Assembly (NCBI RefSeq): GCF_040702505.1
Contig: NZ_JBFBLC010000001.1
Span: 744,001-808,000 of the forward strand
Reading direction: 5' to 3'
DNA: 64,000 nt
DNA from: Terrabacter sp040702505
GTDB taxonomy: Bacteria > Actinomycetota > Actinomycetes > Actinomycetales > Dermatophilaceae
Positions 8,603-17,950 of this stretch are shown here, one piece after another. A program made the position numbers and the translations under genes. Each line of letters starts with the position of its first letter. Within the stretch, counting starts at the first letter, position 1. The notes beneath the pieces are model-generated. The model saw only the letters and a program-made list of their open reading frames with translations, had not been told where the DNA came from and ran no database searches.

Positions 8603-10620
8603 ATCGTCGCGGCGAGCTCGGTGGCCTGGCGGATGGCGCGCTTGGCGTCGAGCTCGGCGGCGACGTCCGCGCCGCCGACCACGTGGACCTTCACGCCCCG
8701 GGCTGCGAGCTCGGGGCCCAGCGTGTTGACCGACTCCTGCCCGGTGCAGACGACGATGGTGTCGACATCGAGCACCTGCGCGTCTGTCCGGTCCTCGCCG
8801 TGCGTGATGTGCAGGCCGGCGTCGTCGATGCGCTCGTAGTTGACCCCGACGTGGTGGTGGACCCCCTTGGCCTTCAGAGCCGCCCGGTGCACCCAGCCGG
8901 TCGTCTTGCCCAGGCCCCTGCCGATCGGTGTGCTCTTGCGCTGGAGAAGGTGCACCTCCCGCGGCGACGGCGACGGCTGCGGCTCGACGAGGCCGCCCCG
9001 CGATGCGTCTGGGGCGCCGACGCCCCACTCGGCCATCCACTGCTCGACCGTCAGCGGCGACTCGACGTGAGTGAGCAGCTCCGAGACGTCGACCCCGATC
9101 CCGCCCGCGCCCATCACGGCCACGCGCGCGCCGAGGGGCGCCTCACCGCGGATCGCGGCGGCATACGTCATCACCTTGGGGTGGTCGATGCCCGGCACAT
9201 CGGGGACACGCGGCTCGACCCCGGTGGCGACGACGACCTCGTCGAAGTCGGTCAAGTCGTCGAGCGCGGCCCGGCGGCCGAGGTGCACCTTGACGCCGGT
9301 CAGCTCGAGCCGCCGACGGTAGTAGCGGATGGTCTCGGCGAACTCCTCCTTGCCGGGGATGCGCATGGCGAGCGCGAACTGGCCGCCGAGGTCGTCGCCG
9401 GCCTCGAAGAGCTCGACGCGGTGGCCACGCTCGGCCAGCGAGGTGGCCGCAGCCAGGCCCGTGGGGCCCCCGCCGACGACGGCGACGTGCTTGGAGCGGC
9501 GGGTCGGGGCGAGAACGAGCGTCGTCTCGCGGACGGCCCGCGGGTTGACGAGGCAGGTCGCCGTCTTCCTGGCGAAGGTGTGGTCGAGGCAGGCCTGGTT
9601 GCACGCGATGCAGGTGTTGATCTCGTCGGCGCGGTCGCCGGCCGCCTTGGCCACCCAGTCCGGGTCGGCGAGGAAGGGGCGCGCCATCGACACGAGGTCG
9701 GCGCTGCCGTCGGCGATGACCCGCTCGGCGAGGTCGGGCATGGAGATGCGGTTGGACGTGATGACCGGGATCCCGACCTCGGGACGTAGCTTCGCGGTCA
9801 CGCGCGTGAAGGCGCCACGTGGCACCGACGTGACGATCGTGGGCACTCGTGCCTCGTGCCAGCCGACGCCGGTGTTGAGGATCGTCGCGCCGGCGGCCTC
9901 GACCTCGTGCGCCAGCGCCACGACCTCCTCCCACGACTGCCCCTCCGGCACGAGGTCCAGCATCGACAGGCGGTAGACGACGACGAAGTCAGGGCCGGCC
10001 GTCTCGCGCACGGCACGGACCACCTCGACGGCGAGGCGACGGCGGTTCTCGGGCGAGCCGCCCCACTCGTCGGTGCGCTGGTTGGTGCGCGGCGCGAGGA
10101 ACTGGTTGATGAGGTAGCCCTCGGAGCCCATGATCTCGACGCCGTCGTAGCCCGCCTCCCGAGCGAGGCGGGCGCAGCGTGCGTAAGCGGCGATGGTCCT
10201 CCGGATGCCGCGCTCGCCGAGCGCGCGGGGGGCGAAGGGGGAGATCGGAGACTTGAGGGCCGACGCCGACACGGCGAGTGGGTGGTAGGCGTAGCGGCCG
10301 GCGTGCAGGATCTGCAGCGCGATCGTCCCGCCCTCGCGGTGGACGGCGTTCGTGATGACGCGGTGCCGGCGCGCCTGACGCTCGGTGACGAGGACCGAGC
10401 CGCCCGGATAGAGGGCGCCGGCGAGGTCGGGCGCGAAGCCGCCGGTGACGATGAGCCCCACACCCCCGCGGGCGCGCTCGGCGTAGTAGGTGGCGAGCCG
10501 GTCGAAGTCGTGGGCCCGGTCCTCGAGACCGGTGTGCATCGAGCCCATGACGACGCGGTTGCGCAGCGTCGTGAAGCCGAGGTCGAGCGGTGCGAGCAGG
10601 GAGGGGTATGCCGTCGTCAC
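8599..10620 (-). CDS. fadH: NADPH-dependent 2,4-dienoyl-CoA reductase (FadH-like)
   Basis: The product is 673 residues, the usual size for FadH. Domains in order: an Old Yellow Enzyme-type FMN TIM barrel (start TLRNRVVMGSMHTGLED; FLAPRTNQRTDEWGGSPENR); a 4Fe-4S cluster motif CIACNQACLDHTF with a further Cys at TCLVNP; then FAD and NADPH domains (VAVVGGGPTGLAAA, VAVMGAGGIGVDVSELL). FadH removes double bonds during beta-oxidation of unsaturated fatty acids. The start is GTG and the octamer GTATGCCG covers codons 4-5. It is divergent from an EthA-like monooxygenase with 76 bp between. Related OYE/flavin/FeS enzymes such as trimethylamine dehydrogenase are less likely. Confidence 0.9.
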   Translation of the reverse strand: MTTAYPSLLAPLDLGFTTLRNRVVMGSMHTGLEDRAHDFDRLATYYAERARGGVGLIVTGGFAPDLAGALYPGGSVLVTERQARRHRVITNAVHREGGTIALQILHAGRYAYHPLAVSASALKSPISPFAPRALGERGIRRTIAAYARCARLAREAGYDGVEIMGSEGYLINQFLAPRTNQRTDEWGGSPENRRRLAVEVVRAVRETAGPDFVVVYRLSMLDLVPEGQSWEEVVALAHEVEAAGATILNTGVGWHEARVPTIVTSVPRGAFTRVTAKLRPEVGIPVITSNRISMPDLAERVIADGSADLVSMARPFLADPDWVAKAAGDRADEINTCIACNQACLDHTFARKTATCLVNPRAVRETTLVLAPTRRSKHVAVVGGGPTGLAAATSLAERGHRVELFEAGDDLGGQFALAMRIPGKEEFAETIRYYRRRLELTGVKVHLGRRAALDDLTDFDEVVVATGVEPRVPDVPGIDHPKVMTYAAAIRGEAPLGARVAVMGAGGIGVDVSELLTHVESPLTVEQWMAEWGVGAPDASRGGLVEPQPSPSPREVHLLQRKSTPIGRGLGKTTGWVHRAALKAKGVHHHVGVNYERIDDAGLHITHGEDRTDAQVLDVDTIVVCTGQESVNTLGPELAARGVKVHVVGGADVAAELDAKRAIRQATELAATI

Positions 10621-10629
10621 CCGGCCGAG

Positions 10630-10659
10630 GGTAGCCGCTGGTTACCGCTCGGTAGCCGC
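10630..10659. repeat. Three phased direct repeats, possible operator
   Basis: Three near-identical 9-mers of the form GGTWRCCGC begin at 10630, 10640 and 10651, one helical turn apart. They lie in the 76 bp between the divergent fadH and monooxygenase starts. Such phasing suits a regulator that binds as an oligomer on one DNA face. No known consensus is matched; regulation of either gene is inferred. Confidence 0.35.
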
Positions 10660-10696
10660 CCGCGCGGCGAGGGTCACAGTGGGTGAGAATGGCGAG

Positions 10697-12142
10697 GTGA
10701 GTGATCTCGAGCACCTGGACGTCCTCGTCGTCGGAGCCGGCCTGTCCGGCGTCGGCGCCGGGTACCGCCTGTCGACGATGAGCCCGACCCGCAGCTGGGC
10801 GATCCTCGAGGCGCGCGACTCGATCGGCGGCACGTGGGACCTCTTCCGCTATCCCGGGGTGCGGTCCGACTCCGACATGATGACGCTCGGCTTCCCCTTC
10901 GAGCCGTGGACCGACCCCGATGCCATCGCCGACGGGCCGAAGATCCTCGACTACCTCCGGGCGACGGCGGACAAGTACGGCATCACCGAGCGGATCCGCT
11001 TCGGCCACAAGGTGGTCGCGGCCGACTGGTCGAGCGACGACGCGCGCTGGACGGTGACGGTCGAGCGCGAGGGTGTACGCGAGCAGCTGACCTGCTCGTT
11101 CCTCTACCTGTGCAGCGGCTACTACGACTACGAGCGGCCGCACGACCCGCAGCTGCCCGGCATCGCCGAGTTCGAGGGCCAGGTCGTCCACCCCCAGTTC
11201 TGGCCCGAGGACCTCGACGTCGCCGGCAAGAAGGTCGTCGTCATCGGCTCGGGCGCAACGGCCGTCACGCTCGTGCCGGCGCTCGCCGACCGCGGCGCCG
11301 ACGTGACGATGCTCCAGCGCACCCCGACGTGGATCGCCTCGCTGCCGCGCCAGGACCGCGCGCGGGACGTGCTGCAGAAAGTGCTGCCGGGCGGCGTCGC
11401 CGGCACGGCGGCCCGCTACAAGAACGTGCTCGGCCAGATGGGCTCCTACCAGTTGAGCCGCCGCCGGCCCGCGGTGATGCGGTCGCTGCTCGCCAAGGGC
11501 GCCGCGAGGTCCCTCGGCTCGACGGACCTCGTCGCCGACCACTTCACGCCCACCTACGACCCGTGGGACCAGCGCCTGTGCATCGTGCCCGACGGCGACC
11601 TCTTCGCGGCCGTACGCTCTGGCCGGGCCCACGTCGTCACCGACACGATCGAGACGTTCGGGCCACACGGCATACGGCTGCACTCGGGTCGCGAGCTCGA
11701 CGCGGACGTCGTGGTGACCGCGACGGGCCTGCGCATCAAGCTCGCCGGCGGCATCGCGTTGAGTGTCGACGGGGAGGCCCGACCGACCGGTGACCTCACC
11801 GTCTACCGCGGGCTGATGTTCGCGGACGTGCCCAACCTCGCCGTGTGCGTGGGCTACGTCAACGCGTCGTGGACGCTGCGCGCCGACCTCGCGAGCCGCT
11901 ACGTGTGCCGGCTGCTGAACCACATGGAGCAGCACGCCTGGCGCGTGGCGACGCCTCGTGCGCCCGGCGGGATGGAGGGCCGGCCGCTGCTCCCGCTCTC
12001 CTCCGGCTATGTGCAGCGGGCAGCCGCCGAGCTGCCACAGCAGGGTGACGGCGCGCCGTGGCTGATGCGGCAGAACTACCTGCTCGACCGGCGCGACATG
12101 CTGCGTGGCGACGTGACCGAGGCCATGTCGTTCGCCCGCTGA
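10697..12142 (+). CDS. FAD-dependent monooxygenase, EthA-like Baeyer-Villiger type
   Basis: The product is 481 residues from a GTG start that fits the conserved N-terminus SDLEHLDVLVVGAGLSGVGA, an FAD Rossmann GxGxxG site. It carries IGGTWDLFRYPGVRSDSD, the Baeyer-Villiger fingerprint FEGQVVHPQFWP near residue 157, and a second dinucleotide site VVVIGSGATAVTLVP for NADPH. Length and motifs match Mycobacterium EthA, the flavin monooxygenase that oxidises ketones and activates ethionamide. I judge it a BVMO; the native substrate is unknown. The divergent fadH could link it to lipid breakdown, but that is weak evidence. Confidence 0.87.
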   Translation: MSDLEHLDVLVVGAGLSGVGAGYRLSTMSPTRSWAILEARDSIGGTWDLFRYPGVRSDSDMMTLGFPFEPWTDPDAIADGPKILDYLRATADKYGITERIRFGHKVVAADWSSDDARWTVTVEREGVREQLTCSFLYLCSGYYDYERPHDPQLPGIAEFEGQVVHPQFWPEDLDVAGKKVVVIGSGATAVTLVPALADRGADVTMLQRTPTWIASLPRQDRARDVLQKVLPGGVAGTAARYKNVLGQMGSYQLSRRRPAVMRSLLAKGAARSLGSTDLVADHFTPTYDPWDQRLCIVPDGDLFAAVRSGRAHVVTDTIETFGPHGIRLHSGRELDADVVVTATGLRIKLAGGIALSVDGEARPTGDLTVYRGLMFADVPNLAVCVGYVNASWTLRADLASRYVCRLLNHMEQHAWRVATPRAPGGMEGRPLLPLSSGYVQRAAAELPQQGDGAPWLMRQNYLLDRRDMLRGDVTEAMSFAR

Positions 12143-12146
12143 GCCG

Positions 12147-13019
12147 ATGCGAGTGCTGCCGGTCGTCGGGGCCGCCCGCGGGGGCGGCGTCATGGCGCGG
12201 GCCGGCGCGCGAGCCAAGGCGCGAGCCGTCTGCCGCGCCGGGCTGGTGGCGCTGGTGGTGGCCGGAGCCACCGCCGGGTGCACCGGCGCCGTCGCACGGA
12301 CCTCGCCACCCACCTCGGCGCAGCCGCCCGCCACGGTCGCTGACACGCGAGCAGGCACCCCCGGGCCGCAGATGACACCCGTGGACGCGGCGAAGTGCTC
12401 GACGACGACGGTGCGCGGCCCCGGCTCCGGACCGCTGCAGGTGGACGGCCGCTGGCGGCCGGACCCCGACGCGCTCCCCGACGAGACCGTCACGGTGACG
12501 CGAGGACCCGACGCCGACACCTGCCCGGGCGAGCTTCCACCGCAGCCCTTCTGCTCGCAGGCGATCCCCTGGACGGGCCTGTCCGTCGACGCACTCGTCC
12601 ACGCCTCGGGCATGGAGCGGTGGGTCAGCTCCTCGGTCCCCGGGCCCGATGGGCGCCGTCCCGGCGCGCCGCCCGATCCGAGGCGGGTGCCGCGGACCCT
12701 GACCTACACCGTGATGACGCCGCCGCCCGGAGGTCGGCTGGCGATCGGCCCGGCCCTCGTCGCGGGCGCGGCCGCCTGTGCGGACACCACCGAGAGCCGG
12801 GCCGGCAGCGGGACCCGGCTGCGCGGCACCGTCGTCGACCGCTGGGCACCCGCCACCGACGGCGCGCCCAGGGCGGCCGGCTTCCTCGCCGTCGTCGGTC
12901 CCGACGGGGTGGGTTGGGCCCTGCTCGGCGGCCCCCCGTGGTCCGGGCGTGACGTCGACTCGGCACAGGCTGCCCTCGAGACCGCCCTGGCTCGGTCACG
13001 CGGCCGCTCCCAGCCCTGA
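12147..13019 (+). CDS. Secreted lipoprotein, unknown function
   Basis: The product is 290 residues from the ATG at 12147, or 275 from the ATG at 12192. The second start gives a more normal signal peptide: basic residues, hydrophobic AGLVALVVAGATA, then lipobox Cys in TAGCTG. After the lipidated Cys comes a Pro/Thr-rich linker and a Cys-containing domain (DTCPGELPPQPFCSQ, AAACADTT). No enzyme motif is visible and I do not recognise the family. It starts 4 bp after the monooxygenase stop and may be cotranscribed. Confidence 0.75.
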   Translation: MRVLPVVGAARGGGVMARAGARAKARAVCRAGLVALVVAGATAGCTGAVARTSPPTSAQPPATVADTRAGTPGPQMTPVDAAKCSTTTVRGPGSGPLQVDGRWRPDPDALPDETVTVTRGPDADTCPGELPPQPFCSQAIPWTGLSVDALVHASGMERWVSSSVPGPDGRRPGAPPDPRRVPRTLTYTVMTPPPGGRLAIGPALVAGAAACADTTESRAGSGTRLRGTVVDRWAPATDGAPRAAGFLAVVGPDGVGWALLGGPPWSGRDVDSAQAALETALARSRGRSQP

Positions 13020-13070
13020 GGCGGATGTGAGGCGTGTGCGCTGCGTCCGCCGAGTGGGTACGAGCCAGCT

Positions 13071-13364
13071 ATGAGCGACTCGAACACACCTTCGAACCAG
13101 CAGGCCCCGAACACCGGTGACGACGTCATCGGCGGCACCGCCGGCGACAGCACCATCAAGGACCCCGAGGACTGGGTCACCGGCGACGAGGCGATGACCG
13201 GCGCCCAGCGCAGCTACCTCGAGACGCTGGCCCGCGAGGCCGGCGAGACGCTCCCGGCCGACCTGACCAAGGCGCAGGCATCCGAGCACATCGACCGGCT
13301 CCAGGCCCAGACCGGCCGCGGCGTCAGCGAAGGACGCACGGAGGGCCACGGCAGCGAGGTCTGA
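13071..13364 (+). CDS. DUF3072 family protein
   Basis: The product is 97 residues. The core DPEDWVTGDEAMTGAQRSYL followed by ETLAREAGETLPADLTKAQA is the DUF3072 signature, in which a short helical domain follows a disordered Ser/Thr/Asn-rich N-terminus. These small acidic proteins are widespread in high-GC bacteria; their function is unknown. The C-terminal tail is Gly/Glu-rich. It ends 32 bp before the ROK gene. Confidence 0.85.
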   Translation: MSDSNTPSNQQAPNTGDDVIGGTAGDSTIKDPEDWVTGDEAMTGAQRSYLETLAREAGETLPADLTKAQASEHIDRLQAQTGRGVSEGRTEGHGSEV

Positions 13365-13396
13365 CGGCCGGCGACTGCCGTGGCAGGCTGCCGCCC

Positions 13397-14260
13397 ATGC
13401 ACCTCGGCGCGGACATCGGCGGCACCAAGCTCCTGCTGCGGGCGGTCGCCGCGGACGGCGCCGTCCTCTCGCAGAGGAGGGTCAGCACGGGTGCGGACTG
13501 CCCCAGCGCCCACCTCGACGACGCCATCGACGAGCTCGTGGACTCGGTGGGGCAGCCGGCGAGCCTGGGCGTCGCCTGTCCGGGACTGATCGGCAGCGAC
13601 GGGACCGTCGTCCTCTGCGACGTCCTTCCGCAGCTCGTGGGGTGGCGTCCGCGGGCGCTCCGCCGCATCACGTCGGCGGTGGTCGTCAACGACATCCGTG
13701 CGGCTCTGCTGACCGTCGCGGCGCGACAACCGCGCGGGGATGTCGCGGTCGTCGTCTCGGGCACGGGCATCGCCGCAGGGTTCACGCACTCCGGACGGGT
13801 CCACGCCGGCGCCGACGGGTGGGCAGGCGAGCTGGGGAGCGTCCCCGTGCCGGATGGTGACGAGGTGACGACCCTGGACGCGCTCGCATCCGGTGCGTCG
13901 ATCGTCGCGCAGCTCGGTGTCCCCGCCGCCGAGGTGGCCGAGCGGCTGTCCGTGGCCGACCCCGTGGCAGCGGCCGTCGTGGGCCGCGCCGGGCGGGCGT
14001 TCGGTCGGGGCCTCGCCACCCTCGTCAACCTCGTCAACCCCCGCGCCGTCGTCCTCGCGGGCGGCACGCTGGCCTATCCGGGCTACGTCGACGCGGCGCT
14101 CGAGGAGGCGGCCCGTCACACGCTCGCCCCTCACTGGGAGGCGTGCACCGTGACGGTCGACGAGGACCCGGGCACCCTCGTGGTCCGGGGCGCCGTCGAG
14201 GCCGGCCGGTCGGCGGCAGGCGGGACGGGGCCACAGAGCCGGCAGCGGGCAGGGGGCTGA
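13397..14260 (+). CDS. ROK-family protein, non-canonical (no zinc motif)
   Basis: The product is 287 residues. It opens with LGADIGGTKLLLRAV, the phosphate-1 loop of ROK/ASKHA kinases. VVNDIRAALL corresponds to the region holding the catalytic Asp, VVVSGTGIAAGF to the phosphate-2 loop, and AGADGWAGELGSVPV to the ROK signature. The usual His after GELG is Ser, and the CxCGxxGCxE zinc motif that normally follows is absent. No helix-turn-helix precedes the domain, so it is not a ROK repressor. It may be a divergent sugar kinase or may have lost activity. It converges on the DUF4921 gene 8 bp away. Confidence 0.78.
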   Translation: MHLGADIGGTKLLLRAVAADGAVLSQRRVSTGADCPSAHLDDAIDELVDSVGQPASLGVACPGLIGSDGTVVLCDVLPQLVGWRPRALRRITSAVVVNDIRAALLTVAARQPRGDVAVVVSGTGIAAGFTHSGRVHAGADGWAGELGSVPVPDGDEVTTLDALASGASIVAQLGVPAAEVAERLSVADPVAAAVVGRAGRAFGRGLATLVNLVNPRAVVLAGGTLAYPGYVDAALEEAARHTLAPHWEACTVTVDEDPGTLVVRGAVEAGRSAAGGTGPQSRQRAGG

Positions 14261-14268
14261 CTCCCCGC

Positions 14269-15600
14269 TCAGCGTGGCCCGACCTCGATGCGGTCGGACA
14301 CCCGGCCGCCGGCCACGAGTTCGTGCAACCGGGTCACGGTCCGGTCGCGCACGGTCCACGGGTCGATGGTGTTGACGTAGATCTTCGTGCCGCCCTCGAA
14401 GCCGGCGGGCGTCGAGACCCGCCACTTCAGCAGGGCGCGCAGCGGGATCGGCAGGTCGAGCGACGGCGGTCCGTGGTGCCACTCCTCGTTCGTCGGCACC
14501 TCGGTGCCCGTCGCCGCGTGGCAGGCGTGCAGCAGGTCGGAGAAGTCCCGCAGCTCGTCGTCGGAGAGCTCCCACGGCAGGGCCGTCGTGTTGGAGGTGT
14601 GCACGGCGAGAGTCGGGTACTGGTGCCCCACCCCGGCGAAGGCGACCGCCGTCGGCGTCCGCGCCACCACGAGGCCTCTGGCCTCGGCGAACTCGCCACC
14701 CCAGCGGGTGAACAGCTCCGGCTCCTGCCGCAGCCGTGCCGCCTCGCGCTCGACGTCGGTGCCGAGCTCGTCGATGGCGACCAGCTGCTTGTGCAGGTGC
14801 TCGAAGGAGGCCCCCGCGGGCCGCAGCCAGTTCTGGAACGCCGACACGTAGCGCGCGTGCGGGTTGCCGCGGTAGAGGTCACGCACCGCGTTGACCGTGA
14901 ACCGCGTGTACTCGCAGTGCTCCTCGGGTGTGAGCGTGCCCGACCCGGCGTTCTGCGAGTCGTCCGTCGCGCCGTCGACGAAGTGCCGCCGCGCGACGAC
15001 GACCTGGTGGTTGCCGGCGAAGAGGGCCACCGACTCACGCTCGAGGTCGTCCTCGTCGAACGGCTCGGCGTGGGCGCCGACCATGCCTCTGGCGCGCATC
15101 CGGGTGCGCGCGAGCGCAGTCACGTGCTCGCGGCCAAGGGGCGTGGACAGGTACGCCGTCCGGTGCGCCTGCGACTCCGGCGTCGGGTCGAAGCCGTGCG
15201 CGAGGTGCCAGTAGTCGTAGCTGAGGATCTCGAAGAGGTTGGGGAAGAGGCGGAACTCCGGCGTCGTGTCGTCCAGCTGCTCGGCGAGCAGGCCACGCAG
15301 CTCCCTCCACCTCGGGCGCTGCTTCGCGTCCTCGGTGGCACTGTCGGCGGCACCGTCCGCGGCGACACCGCTCGGGCACTCCCGGACGACGCGGGCGATC
15401 TCGGGGGTCGTCTCGAGCATCCGTCCCCAGCAGAAGGGGCAGTAGCGGTCGTGGTCCGCGGGGTCGAGGGGGAGCGGGCTGGGCCGGGTCACGGCGAGGG
15501 GGCGTGCTGCCCGACCGGGGAGGGTCCACACCTTGGTGCCGCTGATCGGGTTGACCTGCTTGACGGTGCCGTCGGGAAGTCGCACGAGGGGGTCGAGCAC
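14269..15600 (-). CDS. DUF4921 / galactose-1-phosphate uridylyltransferase-like protein
   Basis: The product is 443 residues. It contains a CPFC pair near residue 54 and the HIT-like FEHLHKQLVAIDE near residue 260, both features of GalT-fold nucleotidyltransferases. The N-terminus (VRLPDGTVKQVNPISGTKVW) and the C-terminal FEGGTKIYVNTIDPW are characteristic of the actinobacterial DUF4921 group. Members are related to GalT, but their reaction has not been established to my knowledge. A bona fide GalT lies at 29118-30263, so this one probably acts on another sugar phosphate or nucleotide. It is divergent from the GH3 gene. Confidence 0.85.
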   Translation of the reverse strand: MLDPLVRLPDGTVKQVNPISGTKVWTLPGRAARPLAVTRPSPLPLDPADHDRYCPFCWGRMLETTPEIARVVRECPSGVAADGAADSATEDAKQRPRWRELRGLLAEQLDDTTPEFRLFPNLFEILSYDYWHLAHGFDPTPESQAHRTAYLSTPLGREHVTALARTRMRARGMVGAHAEPFDEDDLERESVALFAGNHQVVVARRHFVDGATDDSQNAGSGTLTPEEHCEYTRFTVNAVRDLYRGNPHARYVSAFQNWLRPAGASFEHLHKQLVAIDELGTDVEREAARLRQEPELFTRWGGEFAEARGLVVARTPTAVAFAGVGHQYPTLAVHTSNTTALPWELSDDELRDFSDLLHACHAATGTEVPTNEEWHHGPPSLDLPIPLRALLKWRVSTPAGFEGGTKIYVNTIDPWTVRDRTVTRLHELVAGGRVSDRIEVGPR

Positions 15601-15652
15601 GCCCTCAGCCTAGGTCGCCGGCGCGTGCGGCGAGGTGGGCTAGCGTCGGGAC

Positions 15653-17941
15653 GTGCCCGACGACGCCACCGACGCCCTGCCCTTCCGCGACACCTCGCTC
15701 CCCGTCGAGCAGCGCCTCGACGACCTGCTCGGGCGGATGACGCTGCAGGAGAAGGTCGGCCAGATGCTCCAGCTCGACGCGCGTGGCGACCTTCCCGACA
15801 TCGTCCACGGCAAGCTGGCCGGCTCGATCCTGCACACCTCGCCGGAGCGGATGCACGAGGCGATCGCCCTGGCGCAGCAGACCCGCCTGCGCATCCCGCT
15901 GCTGACCGCCGACGACTGCATCCACGGCCACTCCTTCTGGCCGGGGGCGACGATCTTCCCCACCCAGCTGGCCATGGCCTGCTCGTGGGACCCCGAGCTC
16001 GTCGAGCGGGCCGCCCGCGTCACCGCCGTCGAGGTCGCCGCGACCGGCGTGCACTGGACGTTCTCGCCGGTTCTCTGCATCACCCGCGACCTGCGCTGGG
16101 GCCGGGTCGGCGAGACCTTCGGCGAGGACCCCCAGCTCATCGGCGAGCTCGGCGCCGCGATGGTCCGTGGCTACCAGGGCGACGGCCTGACCGACCCGAC
16201 GGCGATCCTCGCCTGCGCCAAGCACTTCGCCGGCTACTCGGAGACGCAGGGCGGCCGCGACGCGAGCGAGGCCGACCTGTCCCGCCGCAAGCTGACCTCG
16301 TGGTTCCTGCCGCCGTTCGAGCGGGCGGTCCAGGAGGGCTGTCGCACCTTCATGCTCGGCTACCAGGCCATCGACGGAATCCCGGTGACCGCGAACGGCT
16401 GGCTGCTCGACGAGGTGCTCAAGGGCGAGTGGGGCTTCACCGGGACGCTGGTCACCGACTGGGACAACGTCGGCCGCATGGTCTGGGAGCAGAAGGTCTG
16501 CGCCGACGACGTCGAGGCCGCGACCGTCGCCGTCCGCGCCGGCAACGACCTCGTCATGACGACACCCGCCTTCTTCGAGGCCGCGCAGGAGGCCGTCGCC
16601 CGCGGCCTGCTCGACGAGGGCCAGATCGACGAGGCGGCCCGCGGGGTGCTGCGCCTCAAGCTCGAGCTCGGCCTCTTCGAGAACCCCCGCCCGCCGGACC
16701 TCGAGCGCCAGCGCCTCGTCATCGGCTCCGCCGAGCATGCCGCCGTGAACCTCGAGGTGACCCGGCGCTCCCTGGTCCTGCTGACCAACGACGGCTCCCT
16801 GCCGTATGCCGTGGGCGACGTCCCGCGCACGGTGGCCGTCCTCGGCCCCAACGCCGACGACCCCCAGGCCAACCTCGGTGACTGGGCCGGCGCGTCCGGC
16901 CAGGTCGACTGGATGCCGGACGGTCACCCGCGCGAGACCGTCGAGGCGGTGCTCGACGGCTTCCGCGCCGTCGTCCCCGACACGTGGACCGTCACCCACG
17001 CCCGGGGCGCGGAGATCGAGACCCTCGTGCCCGACCCGGAAGGGCCGCTCCTCCCCGACGGCCAGCCCCGCCCGCCCGTCTCCGCGGCCGCACCGGTCGA
17101 CCCCGAGCAGCTCGCCGAGGCCGTCGCCGCCGCCCGCGCCGCCGACCTCGCCGTCGTCGTCCTCGGCGACACTGTGGCCCTCACCGGCGAGGGCTGCTCG
17201 ACAGCCACCCTCGACCTCCAGGGCGGCCAGGTCGCCCTGCTCGACGCCGTCGTTGACGCGCTGGAGGGCACCGACATCCCGGTCGTCCTCGTGCTGCTCC
17301 ACTCCAAGCCCAACGTCCTGCCGCCGAGCGCCCTGCGCGCTGCCGCGATCATCGAGGCCTTCAGCCCCGGCATGCGCGGCGGTCGCGCCGTCGCCGAGCT
17401 CGTCCTCGGCCACATCGAGCCGGCCGGACGGCTGCCGATCTCGGTGCCGCGGCACGTCGGCCAGCAGCCGACCTACTACAACCAGGTCCGCGGCCAGCAC
17501 GGCCACCGCTACGCCGACCTCACCCAGGAGCCGCAGTTCGTCTTCGGCGACGGCCTGACCTACACGACCGTCGAGTGGTCCGACCTCACGTTGGAGGCCA
17601 CCGAGCTGACCGCCGGTGACGTCGTGCGCGCGGAGGTGACGCTGACCAACACAGGCGAGCGGACGGCATACGAGGTCGTGCAGGCGTACGTCACCGACCT
17701 CGTCACGAGCGTCACGTGGGCGGCCAAGGAGCTCAAGGCTTTCCGCCGGGTGACCGTGCCGGCGGGGGAGTCGGTCACGACGATCGTCGAGGTGCCCGCA
17801 TCGGCCTGCTCGATCGTCGACGCCGCCGGGCGCCGCGTCGTCGAGCCCGGCGAGTTCGAGCTCGCCGTGGGACGCAGCTCACGCGACTCGGACCTGCTCC
17901 GTGCGCGCTTCACCATCACCCCGGGACCCGCCGCGAACTAG
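15653..17941 (+). CDS. Glycoside hydrolase family 3 beta-glucosidase/xylosidase
   Basis: The product is 762 residues from a GTG start. An N-terminal GH3 barrel (LDDLLGRMTLQEKVGQMLQL; LRWGRVGETFGEDPQL; AILACAKHFAGYSETQGGRD) carries the nucleophile Asp in LVTDWDNVGRM near residue 274. A C-terminal GH3 sandwich (AVLGPNADDPQANLGDW; AEAFSPGMRGG-like loop; VPRHVGQQPTYYNQ) and a fibronectin III-like tail (EVTLTNTGERTAYEVVQAYV) follow. No signal peptide is seen, so it is probably cytoplasmic and acts on imported oligosaccharides. The BglX-like architecture is complete. Exact sugar specificity cannot be read from the sequence. Confidence 0.92.
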   Translation: MPDDATDALPFRDTSLPVEQRLDDLLGRMTLQEKVGQMLQLDARGDLPDIVHGKLAGSILHTSPERMHEAIALAQQTRLRIPLLTADDCIHGHSFWPGATIFPTQLAMACSWDPELVERAARVTAVEVAATGVHWTFSPVLCITRDLRWGRVGETFGEDPQLIGELGAAMVRGYQGDGLTDPTAILACAKHFAGYSETQGGRDASEADLSRRKLTSWFLPPFERAVQEGCRTFMLGYQAIDGIPVTANGWLLDEVLKGEWGFTGTLVTDWDNVGRMVWEQKVCADDVEAATVAVRAGNDLVMTTPAFFEAAQEAVARGLLDEGQIDEAARGVLRLKLELGLFENPRPPDLERQRLVIGSAEHAAVNLEVTRRSLVLLTNDGSLPYAVGDVPRTVAVLGPNADDPQANLGDWAGASGQVDWMPDGHPRETVEAVLDGFRAVVPDTWTVTHARGAEIETLVPDPEGPLLPDGQPRPPVSAAAPVDPEQLAEAVAAARAADLAVVVLGDTVALTGEGCSTATLDLQGGQVALLDAVVDALEGTDIPVVLVLLHSKPNVLPPSALRAAAIIEAFSPGMRGGRAVAELVLGHIEPAGRLPISVPRHVGQQPTYYNQVRGQHGHRYADLTQEPQFVFGDGLTYTTVEWSDLTLEATELTAGDVVRAEVTLTNTGERTAYEVVQAYVTDLVTSVTWAAKELKAFRRVTVPAGESVTTIVEVPASACSIVDAAGRRVVEPGEFELAVGRSSRDSDLLRARFTITPGPAAN

Positions 17942-17950
17942 GGTCGGAGC

